Counted from the stretch's first letter, positions 1-10,066 are shown. The stretch: DNA of 64,000 nucleotides from Pseudomonas sp. FP2335 (GCF_030687535.1 NZ_CP117437.1:4609501-4673500), one strand, 5' to 3'. Numbers and translations are program-made. Notes: a model not told the origin generated them from the sequence alone.

Positions 1-124
1 AATTGCAATAAAACAGCCCACCAAACTACACTTAAGTCACTGATTTTATTGAATTAAAACCTTGGCACGGGTTCTGCAATACTTCCCTTATAAAACCAAC
101 TCGGCCATGCCTGCTGCGGAGAAC

Positions 125-358
125 ATGATTATGAACAGCGCCCTTCTGTTAGCTCTCAACACCGCAGCCCTGGCGGCATTGGTGGCCTTCCATTTCCAAT
201 CGAACACTAGCGACGACACCGCGCAGCTGCACCAGCCCGTGCCCCATCATTTGCAACAGCGTCCGCAACTGGCCGTGATGGCCGTCAAACCGCAATCCGA
301 CATTCACCTGACCCAGGGCACTCAAGCAGCGCCATCCGCCGAACACTGGGTTTTCTGA
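125..358 (+). CDS. small single-pass membrane protein, unknown function
   Basis: About 77 residues. A hydrophobic segment (LLLALNTAALAALVAF, roughly residues 6-21) is followed by a polar tail rich in Gln, His and Pro. This looks like an N-terminal membrane anchor or an uncleaved signal with a periplasmic tail. The reading frame stays open upstream to base 62, but the ATG at 125 (or 131) puts the hydrophobic segment at the N-terminus, as expected. It is followed 10 bp later by a second small membrane protein on the same strand, so the two are probably co-transcribed. I recognise no family and assign no function. The codon pattern looks like genuine Pseudomonas coding sequence. Confidence 0.6.
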   Translation: MIMNSALLLALNTAALAALVAFHFQSNTSDDTAQLHQPVPHHLQQRPQLAVMAVKPQSDIHLTQGTQAAPSAEHWVF

Positions 359-368
359 GGACGCCGCA

Positions 369-548
369 ATGAACAAGTCCGCCTGGCTGTTTCTTTGCCT
401 GACCCTAGCCAGTGCCATCCTGGGACTGAATGCCAGCGCGCGGGACGTGCAATCCAGCGCATTTATCGCCAGCGGCGTGTTTGCCGGCATTCTGTTGCTG
501 ACCCTCATCGTGGGTCGCCGGATCAAATTCGACCCCGTACTGCGCTGA
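369..548 (+). CDS. small two-helix membrane protein, unknown function
   Basis: 59 residues beginning MNKSAWLFLCLTLASAILGL. The first hydrophobic segment covers residues 5-20. A second (FIASGVFAGILLLTLIVG) covers about residues 32-49 and is followed by RRIKFDP, so the C-terminus should be cytoplasmic. It starts 10 bp after the stop of the preceding small membrane protein, implying an operon. The function is unknown. Its position just upstream of amrZ is only context, because a 380-bp gap carrying its own promoter-like signals separates them. Confidence 0.6.
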   Translation: MNKSAWLFLCLTLASAILGLNASARDVQSSAFIASGVFAGILLLTLIVGRRIKFDPVLR

Positions 549-928
549 CTCCCACCTACCTTATGTCGCCTCGTGCTAGTAAATCGGCAGATTGCCACTA
601 GTCTTAAATTCAAGGGCAAAAGGCCACTTTGCTATACGATGTGCGCCCTAAAACCCTTTTGCGGCCGGGCTTTGCGCGATCATTACTGGATGAAATCCTT
701 CGCCGAAAAGTTTTCCAACCAGTCCGCAAAAATGCAAATCAGTGCTGGCATTAAGCCTCTAGGCAGTTCAATATTTGTCACAGAATTGACGCCAAGGAAC
801 TGGCAAATCTGAGGCATGATGCGGCCTCTTTGCAATTCAGGTTGAACTTTGGTCGTGAGCCTTGTCTTAACACTCATCGCTTGCGGCCAATTCCAGAAAC
901 CGCTCCCCTGAACTAACCGGTTAAATAT
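549..928. other. gene-free region upstream of amrZ
   Basis: 380 bp without a credible gene. The reverse-strand open frame that covers part of it overlaps amrZ antisense and is judged a shadow. The stretch should hold the amrZ control region, and an AlgU-type promoter-like element is seen near 844-869. The long leader agrees with amrZ being a heavily regulated gene in other pseudomonads. Confidence 0.5.
844..869 (+). promoter_or_regulatory. possible AlgU (sigma-22) promoter of amrZ
   Basis: GAACTT at 844-849 matches the -35 of AlgU/RpoE-type promoters. TCTTA at 865-869 lies 15 bp downstream and resembles the TCtgA -10. The 15-bp spacing is one base short of the usual 16-17. amrZ (algZ) transcription in P. 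aeruginosa is known to depend on AlgU/AlgT. The element lies about 60 bp upstream of the amrZ start. Confidence 0.45.
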
Positions 929-1255
929 ATGCGCCCATTGAAACAGGCAATTTATTCCAGCCGTACGGCTGACAAGTTCGTCGTACGTCTGCCAGACGGA
1001 ATGCGGGAACGCATTGCCGAGGTGGCTCGCAATCATCACCGCAGCATGAACTCCGAAATCATCGCGCGCCTGGAGCAAAGCCTTATTCAGGAAGGTGCGT
1101 TGGGCGAAGAGTTGAGCATGCGCCTGGACAGCCCCGAGCTGTCACTGCACGAACGCGAACTGCTGCAGCGTTTTCGTCAGCTCTCCCACCGCCAGCAAAA
1201 TGCTCTCGTCTCGCTTATCGCGCACGACGTTGAGGCGGCCGCAGAAGCCAATTGA
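929..1255 (+). CDS. amrZ: AmrZ, ribbon-helix-helix regulator of alginate, motility and biofilm genes
   Basis: 108 residues, nearly identical to Pseudomonas AmrZ/AlgZ as I remember it: MRPLKQ, then [20 protein letters not shown], then [17 protein letters not shown]. The Arc-type ribbon-helix-helix spans about residues 14-57. K16 and R20 in the DNA-binding beta strand correspond to K18 and R22 of the P. aeruginosa protein, which has two extra residues near the N-terminus. The C-terminal part (from about residue 70) matches the tetramerisation region. AmrZ activates or represses genes for exopolysaccharide, flagella, pili and cyclic-di-GMP turnover. The gene stands alone with a long upstream region and an intrinsic terminator immediately downstream. 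Confidence 0.93.
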   Translation: MRPLKQAIYSSRTADKFVVRLPDGMRERIAEVARNHHRSMNSEIIARLEQSLIQEGALGEELSMRLDSPELSLHERELLQRFRQLSHRQQNALVSLIAHDVEAAAEAN

Positions 1256-1273
1256 TCTGCACCTGAAAGCCGA

Positions 1274-1299
1274 AGCCAGCCATGTGCTGGCTTTTTTTT
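1274..1299 (+). terminator. intrinsic terminator of amrZ
   Basis: A 7-bp perfect stem AGCCAGC/GCTGGCT with a 5-base loop is followed directly by a run of T residues. It begins 19 bp after the amrZ stop codon. Confidence 0.85.
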
Positions 1300-1328
1300 G
1301 CCCGGGATTTGAGAAGAGGATGCAGCAA

Positions 1329-1346
1329 GGGGGCAGAGCTGCCCCC
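1329..1346 (-). terminator. GC-rich hairpin between converging amrZ and mgtE
   Basis: GGGGGCAG and CTGCCCCC form a near-perfect hairpin just beyond the mgtE stop codon. No T run follows on the minus strand, so this could be a weak terminator or simply an mRNA 3' end stabiliser. The amrZ terminator further on would also block read-through from mgtE. Confidence 0.35.
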
Positions 1347-1358
1347 ATCGGGGTTGGA

Positions 1359-2801
1359 TCAAAGCAGGAAGATCGTTGCCAACCCCAGGAAGATAAAGAA
1401 GCCACCACTGTCGGTCATCGCGGTGATCATCACACTGGCACCCATCGCAGGGTCACGTCCGAGGCGGGCCAGGGTCATGGGGATCAACACACCCATCAAG
1501 GCGGCCAGCAGCAGGTTGAGGGTCATGGCGGCCGTCATCACGACACCGAGCGACCAACTGCCGTAGAGCAAGTAAGCCACCACACCAATTACCCCACCCC
1601 ACACAAGACCGTTGATCAAGCCAACCGCCAGCTCCTTGCGCAGCAAGCGCGATGAATTGGCGGTACTCACCTGATCCAGCGCCATGGCACGCACGATCAT
1701 GGTAATCGTCTGGTTACCCGAGTTGCCGCCGATGCCGGCCACAATCGGCATCAGCGCCGCAAGGGCCACCAACTTCTCGATCGAGCCCTCGAACAACCCA
1801 ATCACCCGCGACGCAATAAACGCGGTAATCAGGTTGATCGCCAACCACGCCCAACGGTTATGCAGTGAGCGCCAGACCGATGCAAAAATGTCTTCCTCTT
1901 CACGCAAACCCGCCATGTTGAGGACTTCGGTCTCACTTTCCTCACGAATCAAGTCGACCATTTCATCGATGGTCAAACGACCAATCAGCTTGCCGTTCTT
2001 GTCGACTACCGGCGCCGAGATCAAGTCGTAACGCTCGAACGCCTGGGCAGCCTCGTACGCATCTTCGTCCGGGTGAAAACTCACCGTGTCGCTGGCCATC
2101 AGGTCCGCAACTTTCTTGTCCGGATCATTGACCAGCAAACGCTTGATCGGCAGCACACCCTTGAGAATGCCTTCGTAGTCGACCACGAACAGTTTGTCGG
2201 TATGGCCAGGCAGCTCTTTCAGCCGGCGCAGGTAGCGCAGAACCACTTCCAGGCTGACGTCTTCGCGGATGGTGACCATCTCGAAGTCCATCAGCGCGCC
2301 GACCTGGTCCTCGTCATAGGACAGCGCGGAGCGCACTCGCTCACGCTGCTGGCCGTCGAGGGCCTCCATCAGCTCGTGCACGACGTCACGCGGCAGCTCG
2401 GGGGCCAAGTCAGCGAGTTCGTCGGCGTCCATCTCCTTGGCCGCAGCCAGGAGCTCGTGATCGTCCATGTCGGCGATCAGGGTTTCACGGACCGAGTCGG
2501 ATACTTCGAGAAGGATGTCGCCGTCGCGGTCAGCCTTGACCAACTGCCAGAGGGTCAGTCGATCATCGAGCGGCAAGGCTTCGAGGATGTAAGCGACGTC
2601 GGCGGAGTGCAGATCATCGAGCTTGCGTTGCAACTCGACGAGGTTTTGGCGGTGGACCAGATTTTCGACGCGGTCGTGGTTCGGACCTTCCTGGCGATGC
2701 GTAAGGTCTTCGACCACACGCTGGCGCTGCAGCAGCTCGATGACTTGAGCCAGGCGATCCTGCAGGCTTTCTTGTGTTTTCTTTACTTCTACTTCGGTCA
2801 T
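1359..2801 (-). CDS. mgtE: magnesium transporter MgtE
   Basis: 480 residues from the start MTEVEVKK. I chose this ATG because it is preceded by a GGAG-type ribosome site; ten upstream in-frame codons look non-coding. The layout is that of the MgtE family: a cytosolic N-terminal superhelical domain (about 30-160), a tandem CBS pair (about 160-285, including LFVVDYEGILKGVLPI and SAPVVDKNGKLIGRLTI), a connecting helix, then five membrane helices (about 310-480) with GIGGNSGNQ and MTDSGGFFIFLGLA, the conserved pore segments. MgtE forms a dimeric Mg2+ channel in the inner membrane that is closed by Mg2+ binding to the cytosolic domains. The gene is transcribed alone and converges on amrZ. Confidence 0.93.
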   Translation of the reverse strand: MTEVEVKKTQESLQDRLAQVIELLQRQRVVEDLTHRQEGPNHDRVENLVHRQNLVELQRKLDDLHSADVAYILEALPLDDRLTLWQLVKADRDGDILLEVSDSVRETLIADMDDHELLAAAKEMDADELADLAPELPRDVVHELMEALDGQQRERVRSALSYDEDQVGALMDFEMVTIREDVSLEVVLRYLRRLKELPGHTDKLFVVDYEGILKGVLPIKRLLVNDPDKKVADLMASDTVSFHPDEDAYEAAQAFERYDLISAPVVDKNGKLIGRLTIDEMVDLIREESETEVLNMAGLREEEDIFASVWRSLHNRWAWLAINLITAFIASRVIGLFEGSIEKLVALAALMPIVAGIGGNSGNQTITMIVRAMALDQVSTANSSRLLRKELAVGLINGLVWGGVIGVVAYLLYGSWSLGVVMTAAMTLNLLLAALMGVLIPMTLARLGRDPAMGASVMITAMTDSGGFFIFLGLATIFLL

Positions 2802-3116
2802 AGGCGAACTCCACTCCCAGCAGCGGGGCACGCCGGAAGGATCAATCAGTCAATTCATGATTGGTAAAACGGGGTACTGAGTAACTACTGGGTAAGTCCA
2901 TGGAGGTATTCCACAAGCCCCGGCGGGGCTGACGGGCGCAATGATACACCGCCCGACCGCTTTAAACGTTAAAAAACTGGCAAGAACAAGCGCTTGCGAG
3001 CAAAAGCTGAGCAATGGCTGGATCTATGAACTGCGACGACGCTGCCCGAAAGGAAAACACATGACGTAGGAGAAAAGATAAAATCCAGGATCATTCCCAC
3101 ACAAACCCCAGACGGC
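2802..3116. other. gene-free region upstream of mgtE
   Basis: About 315 bp between the mgtE start and the tRNA terminator. It should hold the mgtE promoter and leader. A short GC-rich hairpin (AGCCCCGGCGGGGCT, 2916-2930) lies about 115 bp upstream of the start codon. I see no match to a known Mg2+ riboswitch and no credible small gene. Confidence 0.4.
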
Positions 3117-3144
3117 AAAAAGCCCGCACTAGGCGGGCTTTTTG
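3117..3144 (-). terminator. intrinsic terminator of the tRNA cluster
   Basis: A 7-bp stem AGCCCGC/GCGGGCT with a 5-base loop, flanked by A and T runs on both sides so that it can work in either direction. On the minus strand it lies just after the second tRNA-Arg gene and ends transcription of the tRNA cluster. Confidence 0.8.
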
Positions 3145-3150
3145 TTTGTA

Positions 3151-3227
3151 TGGTGCACTCGACAGGATTCGAACCTGTGACCGCTCGGTTCGTAGCCGAG
3201 TACTCTATCCAGCTGAGCTACGAGTGC
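3151..3227 (-). tRNA. tRNA-Arg(ACG), copy 1
   Basis: 77 nt including an encoded CCA (TGG at 3151-3153 on the plus strand). The cloverleaf is complete: acceptor GCACTCG/CGAGTGC with discriminator A, D arm TAGCTCAGCTGGATAGAG, anticodon stem-loop CTCGGCTACGAACCGAG with anticodon ACG, and T arm GTTCGAATC. The ACG anticodon is normally edited to ICG and reads CGU, CGC and CGA. It is identical to the copy 72 bp away. Confidence 0.97.
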
Positions 3228-3299
3228 AGATTGTGTTTTTAGACCAGATCACAACTGGTTGGAGCCAAGCCACCTGCATTACTGCAACTGACTCTTAAA

Positions 3300-3376
3300 T
3301 GGTGCACTCGACAGGATTCGAACCTGTGACCGCTCGGTTCGTAGCCGAGTACTCTATCCAGCTGAGCTACGAGTGC
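3300..3376 (-). tRNA. tRNA-Arg(ACG), copy 2
   Basis: 77 nt with encoded CCA, identical to the neighbouring tRNA-Arg(ACG) gene. The two form a tandem duplication on the minus strand downstream of tRNA-Ser. The spacer between them (3228-3299) has no att-like duplication or integrase nearby, so this is a gene-dosage repeat and not an integration scar. Confidence 0.97.
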
Positions 3377-3483
3377 ATTTGTTGCCGCGCATTATAGGCC
3401 GTTCAATCTCTATGTAAAGCTATTTTTTCGTTTAATTTCAACAACTTACGAAAAAACCAGATTGCAACGTACTAAACAAATAA

Positions 3484-3574
3484 TGGCGGAGAACGGGGGA
3501 TTCGAACCCCCGACACCCTTTTGAGGTGTACTCCCTTAGCAGGGGAGCGCCTTCGGCCACTCGGCCAGCTCTCC
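3484..3574 (-). tRNA. tRNA-Ser(GCT)
   Basis: 91 nt with the long variable arm expected for a class II tRNA (TACACCTCAAAAGGGTGT) and an encoded CCA. The anticodon loop reads CTGCTAA, giving anticodon GCT, which decodes AGC and AGU. The acceptor stem GGAGAGC/GTTCTCC has one G-T pair. It is the first gene of the minus-strand tRNA cluster, just downstream of rsmA; the rsmA-tRNA-Ser arrangement matches what I remember from P. aeruginosa. Confidence 0.97.
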
Positions 3575-3636
3575 GCAACACGGGGCGTATATTAACCACG
3601 TTCATCCCCGTTTGCAAACATAAAAAACGATAAAAA

Positions 3637-3825
3637 TTAAAGGCTTGGTTCTTCGTCCTTCTCTTTCTTGATCCGCAGGTAGATTTCCTCACGGTGGACC
3701 GCTACCTCTTTCGGAGCGTTAACCCCAATACGCACTTGATTGCCTTTGACGCCGAGCACAGTCACGGTGATTTCGCCATCACCAATAATCAGGCTTTCTG
3801 CGCAACGACGAGTCAGAATCAGCAT
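3637..3825 (-). CDS. rsmA: RsmA/CsrA post-transcriptional regulator
   Basis: 62 residues starting [20 protein letters not shown], the standard start of the CsrA/RsmA family; an in-frame ATG six codons upstream is part of the leader. The conserved core [20 protein letters not shown] followed by REEIYLRI is present. R45 is the equivalent of the RNA-contacting R44 of shorter family members, because there is one extra residue in the GDGEI turn. The protein forms a dimer that binds GGA motifs in leaders of target mRNAs and is titrated by small RNAs of the Gac/Rsm cascade, controlling secondary metabolism, secretion and biofilm. It sits between lysC and tRNA-Ser. Confidence 0.95.
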   Translation of the reverse strand: MLILTRRCAESLIIGDGEITVTVLGVKGNQVRIGVNAPKEVAVHREEIYLRIKKEKDEEPSL

Positions 3826-3952
3826 ACCTTTCTCCTCACGCATTTCAGTTCAGGAACAACAGTCTGCAAAAAAAAGGCGTTCGACCTACAACCCAAAGGT
3901 CATGGCCCTACCCGCCTAAGTATTGTCGAGCCCACGCAAAAGAACATGCGCC

Positions 3953-3988
3953 CTACAAAAAAAGCAAAGGCGCGGTAAACCGCGCCTT
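3953..3988 (-). terminator. intrinsic terminator of lysC
   Basis: A 9-bp perfect stem AAGGCGCGG/CCGCGCCTT with a four-base loop. On the minus strand it is followed by GC and then a T-rich stretch. It lies 15 bp past the lysC stop and separates lysC from rsmA, which should therefore have its own promoter. Confidence 0.8.
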
Positions 3989-4003
3989 CCTGGCATTACC
4001 GCA

Positions 4004-4498
4004 TCACTCGCCCTGTCGGGCCGGAGCGTCGAGCTCGAACGCGGTATGCAGCGCGCGGACAGCCAGTTCCAGGTACTTCTCTTCGATCACCACCGAGACC
4101 TTGATCTCCGACGTGGAGATCATCTGGATGTTGATGCTTTCCTTGGCCAGGGCGCCAAACATGCGGCTGGCAACGCCGGCATGGGAACGCATACCCACGC
4201 CCACGATCGACACCTTGGCAATCTTGGTGTCACCCACCACTTCACGCGCGCCAATCTCGCTGGCAGTGTTTTCCAGGATCTTGAACGCCGCATCGTACTC
4301 GTTGCGGTGCACGGTGAAGGTGAAATCGGTGGTGTTATCGTGCGAAACGTTCTGCACGATCATGTCGACTTCTACATTCGCATTGCTGATCGGGCCGAGA
4401 ATCTTGAAGGCCACACCCGGGGTGTCTGGCACGCCACGGATGGTCAGCTTGGCTTCATCACGGTTGAAAGCGATACCGGAAATGATCGGCTGTTCCAT
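4004..4498 (-). CDS. lysC: likely internal-start beta subunit of aspartate kinase
   Basis: The same frame as lysC contains an ATG at 4498 (MEQPIISGIAFNRDEAKLT) preceded by AAGAGGAATCC, a near-ideal Shine-Dalgarno at the right distance. The product would be 164 residues holding only the two ACT domains. Pseudomonas aspartate kinases are reported as alpha2beta2 enzymes, with beta produced from an internal in-frame start, as in Bacillus and Corynebacterium. What I see is the ribosome site and the domain boundary; expression is inferred. Confidence 0.55.
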   Translation of the reverse strand: MEQPIISGIAFNRDEAKLTIRGVPDTPGVAFKILGPISNANVEVDMIVQNVSHDNTTDFTFTVHRNEYDAAFKILENTASEIGAREVVGDTKIAKVSIVGVGMRSHAGVASRMFGALAKESINIQMISTSEIKVSVVIEEKYLELAVRALHTAFELDAPARQGE

Positions 4499-5245
4499 GG
4501 ATTCCTCTTCATCAATAGTAATGAGGGTGCCCGGACCCTCTTTGAAGCTGTGCAATACGCGCAGCGGAACGTTGTACTTGCCGGCGAATTCCACCGCACG
4601 GATCTGCAACACCTTGGAACCGAGGCTGGCCATTTCCAGCATCTCTTCAAAGGTGATCTTGTCCAGGCGCTGGGCCACGGACACCACACGCGGGTCAGTG
4701 GTATAGACGCCATCCACATCGGTGTAGATCTGGCACTCGTCAGCCTTGAGAGCCGCTGCCAGCGCCACGCCGGTGGTGTCCGAACCGCCACGCCCGAGGG
4801 TGGTGATGTTGCCGTGCTCGTCCACACCCTGGAAGCCAGCTACAACTACCACGCGCCCTGCTTTCAGATCAGCACGAATTTTCTGATCGTCAATCTGCAG
4901 GATGCGCGCCTTGGTGTGTGCGCTATCGGTAAGGATGCGCACCTGGCTGCCAGTGTAGGACACCGCCGGCACACCGCGCTTGTTCAGCGCCATGGCCAGC
5001 AACGCGATGGTCACCTGCTCGCCGGTAGACACGATCACATCCAGCTCACGCGGCAGCGGCGATTGATCACCGCTGATAGCCTTGGCCAGGTCGATCAGGC
5101 GATTGGTCTCGCCGCTCATGGCCGACAGCACCACCACCAGGTCGTCGCCGGCATCGCGGAATTTCTTAACCTTGTCGGCCACCTGCTCGATTCGTTCGAC
5201 GGAGCCGACCGAGGTGCCTCCAAATTTCTGTACGATCAAAGCCAT
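4004..5245 (-). CDS. lysC: aspartate kinase
   Basis: 413 residues. The N-terminal kinase domain begins VQKFGGTSVGSVERIEQVA (the ATP-binding KFGGTS signature) and runs to about residue 240. Two ACT regulatory domains follow: LTIRGVPDTPGVAFKIL (about 270 on) and VSIVGVGMRSHAGVASRMF (about 345 on). It phosphorylates aspartate in the first step to lysine, threonine, methionine and diaminopimelate, and is feedback-inhibited through the ACT domains. Gene order alaS-lysC-rsmA is the usual Pseudomonas one. A strong ribosome site before Met-250 suggests that a separate regulatory beta subunit is also made. Confidence 0.95.
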   Translation of the reverse strand: MALIVQKFGGTSVGSVERIEQVADKVKKFRDAGDDLVVVLSAMSGETNRLIDLAKAISGDQSPLPRELDVIVSTGEQVTIALLAMALNKRGVPAVSYTGSQVRILTDSAHTKARILQIDDQKIRADLKAGRVVVVAGFQGVDEHGNITTLGRGGSDTTGVALAAALKADECQIYTDVDGVYTTDPRVVSVAQRLDKITFEEMLEMASLGSKVLQIRAVEFAGKYNVPLRVLHSFKEGPGTLITIDEEESMEQPIISGIAFNRDEAKLTIRGVPDTPGVAFKILGPISNANVEVDMIVQNVSHDNTTDFTFTVHRNEYDAAFKILENTASEIGAREVVGDTKIAKVSIVGVGMRSHAGVASRMFGALAKESINIQMISTSEIKVSVVIEEKYLELAVRALHTAFELDAPARQGE

Positions 5246-5305
5246 TTCTAAGCCGCCTCAGCCCGTAAAGGGGCGCCCAATAAACAAATCTTCCAGCACC
5301 GGAGC

Positions 5306-5330
5306 GAGCCCATGACTAGACCATGGGCTC
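5306..5330 (-). terminator. hairpin at the 3' end of alaS
   Basis: Perfect 9-bp stem GAGCCCATG/CATGGGCTC with a 7-base loop, 12 bp beyond the alaS stop and between alaS and lysC. There is no T run on the minus strand, so it may only partly terminate or may protect the alaS mRNA 3' end. Confidence 0.45.
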
Positions 5331-5342
5331 AATCATGGCGCC

Positions 5343-7961
<2,619 letters not shown>

Positions 7962-8021
7962 TAGGTTCTTCCACGGAGGCTGCGGCCAAAGGCCAGTGCG
8001 CAACATCATCAGACGGAGCGA

Positions 8022-8055
8022 CGGCAAAGGGCCGCATTATATCGGCCCTTTGCCG
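8022..8055 (-). promoter_or_regulatory. palindrome around the alaS promoter
   Basis: A perfect 13-bp inverted repeat (CGGCAAAGGGCCG ... CGGCCCTTTGCCG) with an 8-base centre. On the minus strand the centre contains TATAAT (8036-8041), a consensus -10, about 75 bp upstream of the alaS start. It may serve as the ltaE transcript 3' hairpin, the alaS operator, or both. In E. coli, AlaS is known to repress its own gene by binding a palindrome flanking the promoter. Confidence 0.5.
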
Positions 8056-8107
8056 GTGGTACAGCGTGTTTATACGATTGAAAGGTTCAATTGGACGGTC
8101 TGCAGGC

Positions 8108-9112
8108 TCATTTGCGCGAAAATTCGACGAATGTCGCCAGCACCTGCTCGATCTGCGCGCGGCTCACATCCAAATGGGTGACCATGCGCAGGCGCGGTGC
8201 GGCGCTCAACTTGATCCCGCGCTCGGCCGCGAACGCCTTCAGTGCCTGGGCCTGGTCGCCGACCTGCACGTAGACCATGTTGGTCTGCACCGGCTCCACT
8301 TCATAGCCAGCCTTGCGCAACTCGTCCCCCAGCCATTGGGCGTTGGCGTGGTCGTCGGCCAGGCGCTGTACCTGATGATCCAATGCATACAGCCCCGCCG
8401 CCGCCAGTGAGCCGGCCTGGCGCATGCCGCCGCCAACCATCTTGCGCAGGCGTCGCGCCTTGGCGATCAACGCCTTCGAACCGCAGAGCACCGAGCCAAT
8501 CGGCGCGCCGAGGCCTTTGGACAGGCACACCGAAACCGAATCGAAATGCTGGGCGATTTCCCGCGCATCCACCCCCAGCTTGACCGCTGCGTTATAGATC
8601 CGCGCACCGTCCAGGTGCAGCGCCAGGCCATGTTCACGGGTGAACGCCCGCGCCTTGGCCAGGTACGCCAGCGGCAAAACCTTGCCCTGCATGGTGTTTT
8701 CCAGCGCCAGCAGGCGAGTGCGGGCGAAGTGGAAGTCGTCCGGCTTGATCGCCGCCAGCACCTCGTGCAAATCCAGCGAACCGTCCGCCTGCACTTCCAG
8801 CGGTTGCGGCTGGATCGAACCGAGCACCGCCGCGCCACCGCCTTCGTATTTGTAGGTGTGGGCTTGCTGGCCGACGATGTACTCCTCGCCGCGCTCACAA
8901 TGGGCCATCAACGCCAGCAGGTTGCTCATGGTGCCGGTGGGCACAAACAACGCCGCTTCAAAGCCCAGGCGCTTGGCCATTTCGGCTTCCAGATGGTTGA
9001 CGCTGGGGTCTTCGCCGTACACGTCATCGCCGCTGGCGGCAGTGGCCATCGCGTCTCGCATGCCAGGGGTGGGTTGGGTCACGGTGTCGCTGCGCAGGTC
9101 GATCACAGACAT
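8108..9112 (-). CDS. ltaE: low-specificity L-threonine aldolase family protein
   Basis: 334 residues, a fold-type I PLP enzyme of the threonine aldolase/beta-eliminating lyase family. Family marks: [19 protein letters not shown] at the N-terminus, [15 protein letters not shown], the aspartate of [13 protein letters not shown] that contacts the PLP ring nitrogen, and the Schiff-base lysine in [13 protein letters not shown] (about residue 202). It cleaves L-threonine and L-allo-threonine to glycine and acetaldehyde. It is encoded between alaS and the riboswitch-controlled lumazine synthase gene and probably has its own promoter in the 190 bp upstream. The enzyme class is secure; the exact stereospecificity is not. 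Confidence 0.88.
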   Translation of the reverse strand: MSVIDLRSDTVTQPTPGMRDAMATAASGDDVYGEDPSVNHLEAEMAKRLGFEAALFVPTGTMSNLLALMAHCERGEEYIVGQQAHTYKYEGGGAAVLGSIQPQPLEVQADGSLDLHEVLAAIKPDDFHFARTRLLALENTMQGKVLPLAYLAKARAFTREHGLALHLDGARIYNAAVKLGVDAREIAQHFDSVSVCLSKGLGAPIGSVLCGSKALIAKARRLRKMVGGGMRQAGSLAAAGLYALDHQVQRLADDHANAQWLGDELRKAGYEVEPVQTNMVYVQVGDQAQALKAFAAERGIKLSAAPRLRMVTHLDVSRAQIEQVLATFVEFSRK

Positions 9113-9302
9113 GAAACGGGCCTCTAAAGGTTGGGTAAGTCCTTTTGAAGGTCATTACTGCGGGCAACGCCACAGAATATCAAGCCCCAGGCCTATTCAA
9201 TCGAATACCAACCAAACAAACCGATATAGCCTATCGATACGACAGCCGTGCAGTTTTTGAAAAACCATGATAAAAACTCTCCGCCGCCAGGGTTCTGGCG
9301 GC

Positions 9303-9469
9303 AACGTTCTCAGGGCGGGGTGCAATTCCCCACCGGCGGTAATTACACGCAATGTGTATAGCCCGCGAGCGCTTGGCGCCTCGAACTGCTCACGCGGGAC
9401 GGCGCCAAGGTCAGCAGACCCGGTGTGATCCCGGGGCCGACGGTCATAGTCCGGATGAAGAGAGAACGG
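9303..9469 (+). ncRNA. FMN riboswitch (RFN element)
   Basis: All the conserved blocks of the RFN aptamer are present: the opening GTTCTCAGGGCGGGGTG, then CCCCACCGGCGGTAATT, a variable arm, GTCAGCAGACCCGGTG, GGCCGACGGTCATAGTCCGG and the closing ATGAAGAGAGAAC, which pairs with the opening GTTCTC. It lies about 90 bp upstream of a lumazine synthase gene on the same strand. FMN binding is expected to shut off downstream expression. Confidence 0.95.
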
Positions 9470-9529
9470 GATTGGCACCTAAGGGCCGCTCGTCTTGCGT
9501 ACCCTTAAATCCCATTCGATTCATAACGC

Positions 9530-9550
9530 CCTGTTTTTTTCTTAAACAGG
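9530..9550 (+). promoter_or_regulatory. hairpin masking the ribosome site of ribH (riboswitch expression platform)
   Basis: CCTGTTT (9530-9536) can pair perfectly with AAACAGG (9544-9550), whose 3' end is the AGGAG Shine-Dalgarno of the following gene. Such an arrangement would block translation when formed, so control is probably at initiation of translation and not by a terminator. The pairing is seen; the FMN-dependent switching is inferred. Confidence 0.55.
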
Positions 9551-9559
9551 AGTCAGAAC

Positions 9560-10066
9560 ATGCAACCCACCGCAATCGACAGCAAAAGCAAAAACCATCA
9601 CGGCGAGCGCGTCGCGTTTATCCAGGCCTGCTGGCACAAGGATATTGTCGACCAATCGCGCAAAGGCTTCCTCGCCGAAATGATCGCCCAGGGCTACCAG
9701 GAATCGGACATCGATTTCTTCGAAGTCGGCGGCGCCTTTGAAATGCCCCTGCACGCCAAACTGCTGGCCAAGACCGGCCGCTACGCCGGTATCGTCGCCG
9801 CCGCGCTGGTGGTGGACGGTGGCATCTACCGCCACGAGTTCGTGGCCCAGTCGGTGGTCAGCGGCCTGATGCAGGTGCAGCTGGAAACCGAAGTGCCGGT
9901 GTTCTCGGTGTCGCTGACGCCGCATCACTTCCACGCCGGCAGCGAGCACCACACGTTCTTCTACGAGCACTTCGTGCACAAGGGTCAGGAAGCTGCGCGT
10001 ACCTGCGCCGATACTCTGCACAAAGTGCGCGCGATCCGTCGCAGCGAGCAGAAACTGGCGGTCTGA
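9560..10066 (+). CDS. ribH: 6,7-dimethyl-8-ribityllumazine synthase, RibH2 type
   Basis: 168 residues of the lumazine synthase family: RVAFIQACWHKDIVDQSRKGF, then the EVGGAFEMPLHAKLLAKTGRY segment that binds the pyrimidine substrate, then VSLTPHHFHAG. It condenses 5-amino-6-ribitylaminouracil with 3,4-dihydroxy-2-butanone 4-phosphate, the penultimate step to riboflavin. The SFVVP/PIG-type residues differ from the housekeeping RibH and resemble the decameric type II enzyme (RibH2) of Brucella and rhizobia, which likewise is found behind an FMN riboswitch. A housekeeping ribH would be expected elsewhere with nusB. The gene is monocistronic and is followed by a long palindrome. Confidence 0.85.
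   Translation: MQPTAIDSKSKNHHGERVAFIQACWHKDIVDQSRKGFLAEMIAQGYQESDIDFFEVGGAFEMPLHAKLLAKTGRYAGIVAAALVVDGGIYRHEFVAQSVVSGLMQVQLETEVPVFSVSLTPHHFHAGSEHHTFFYEHFVHKGQEAARTCADTLHKVRAIRRSEQKLAV

Noticed and set aside
3151..3376. Possible integration site at the duplicated tRNA-Arg genes
   Set aside because: Both copies are complete and identical, no integrase or foreign cargo lies between or beside them, so it is simple gene duplication.
7962..8027. N-terminally extended AlaS from TTG 8027
   Set aside because: The extra 22 codons overlap the palindromic promoter, and AlaS proteins start at MKSAEIR with a good ribosome site.
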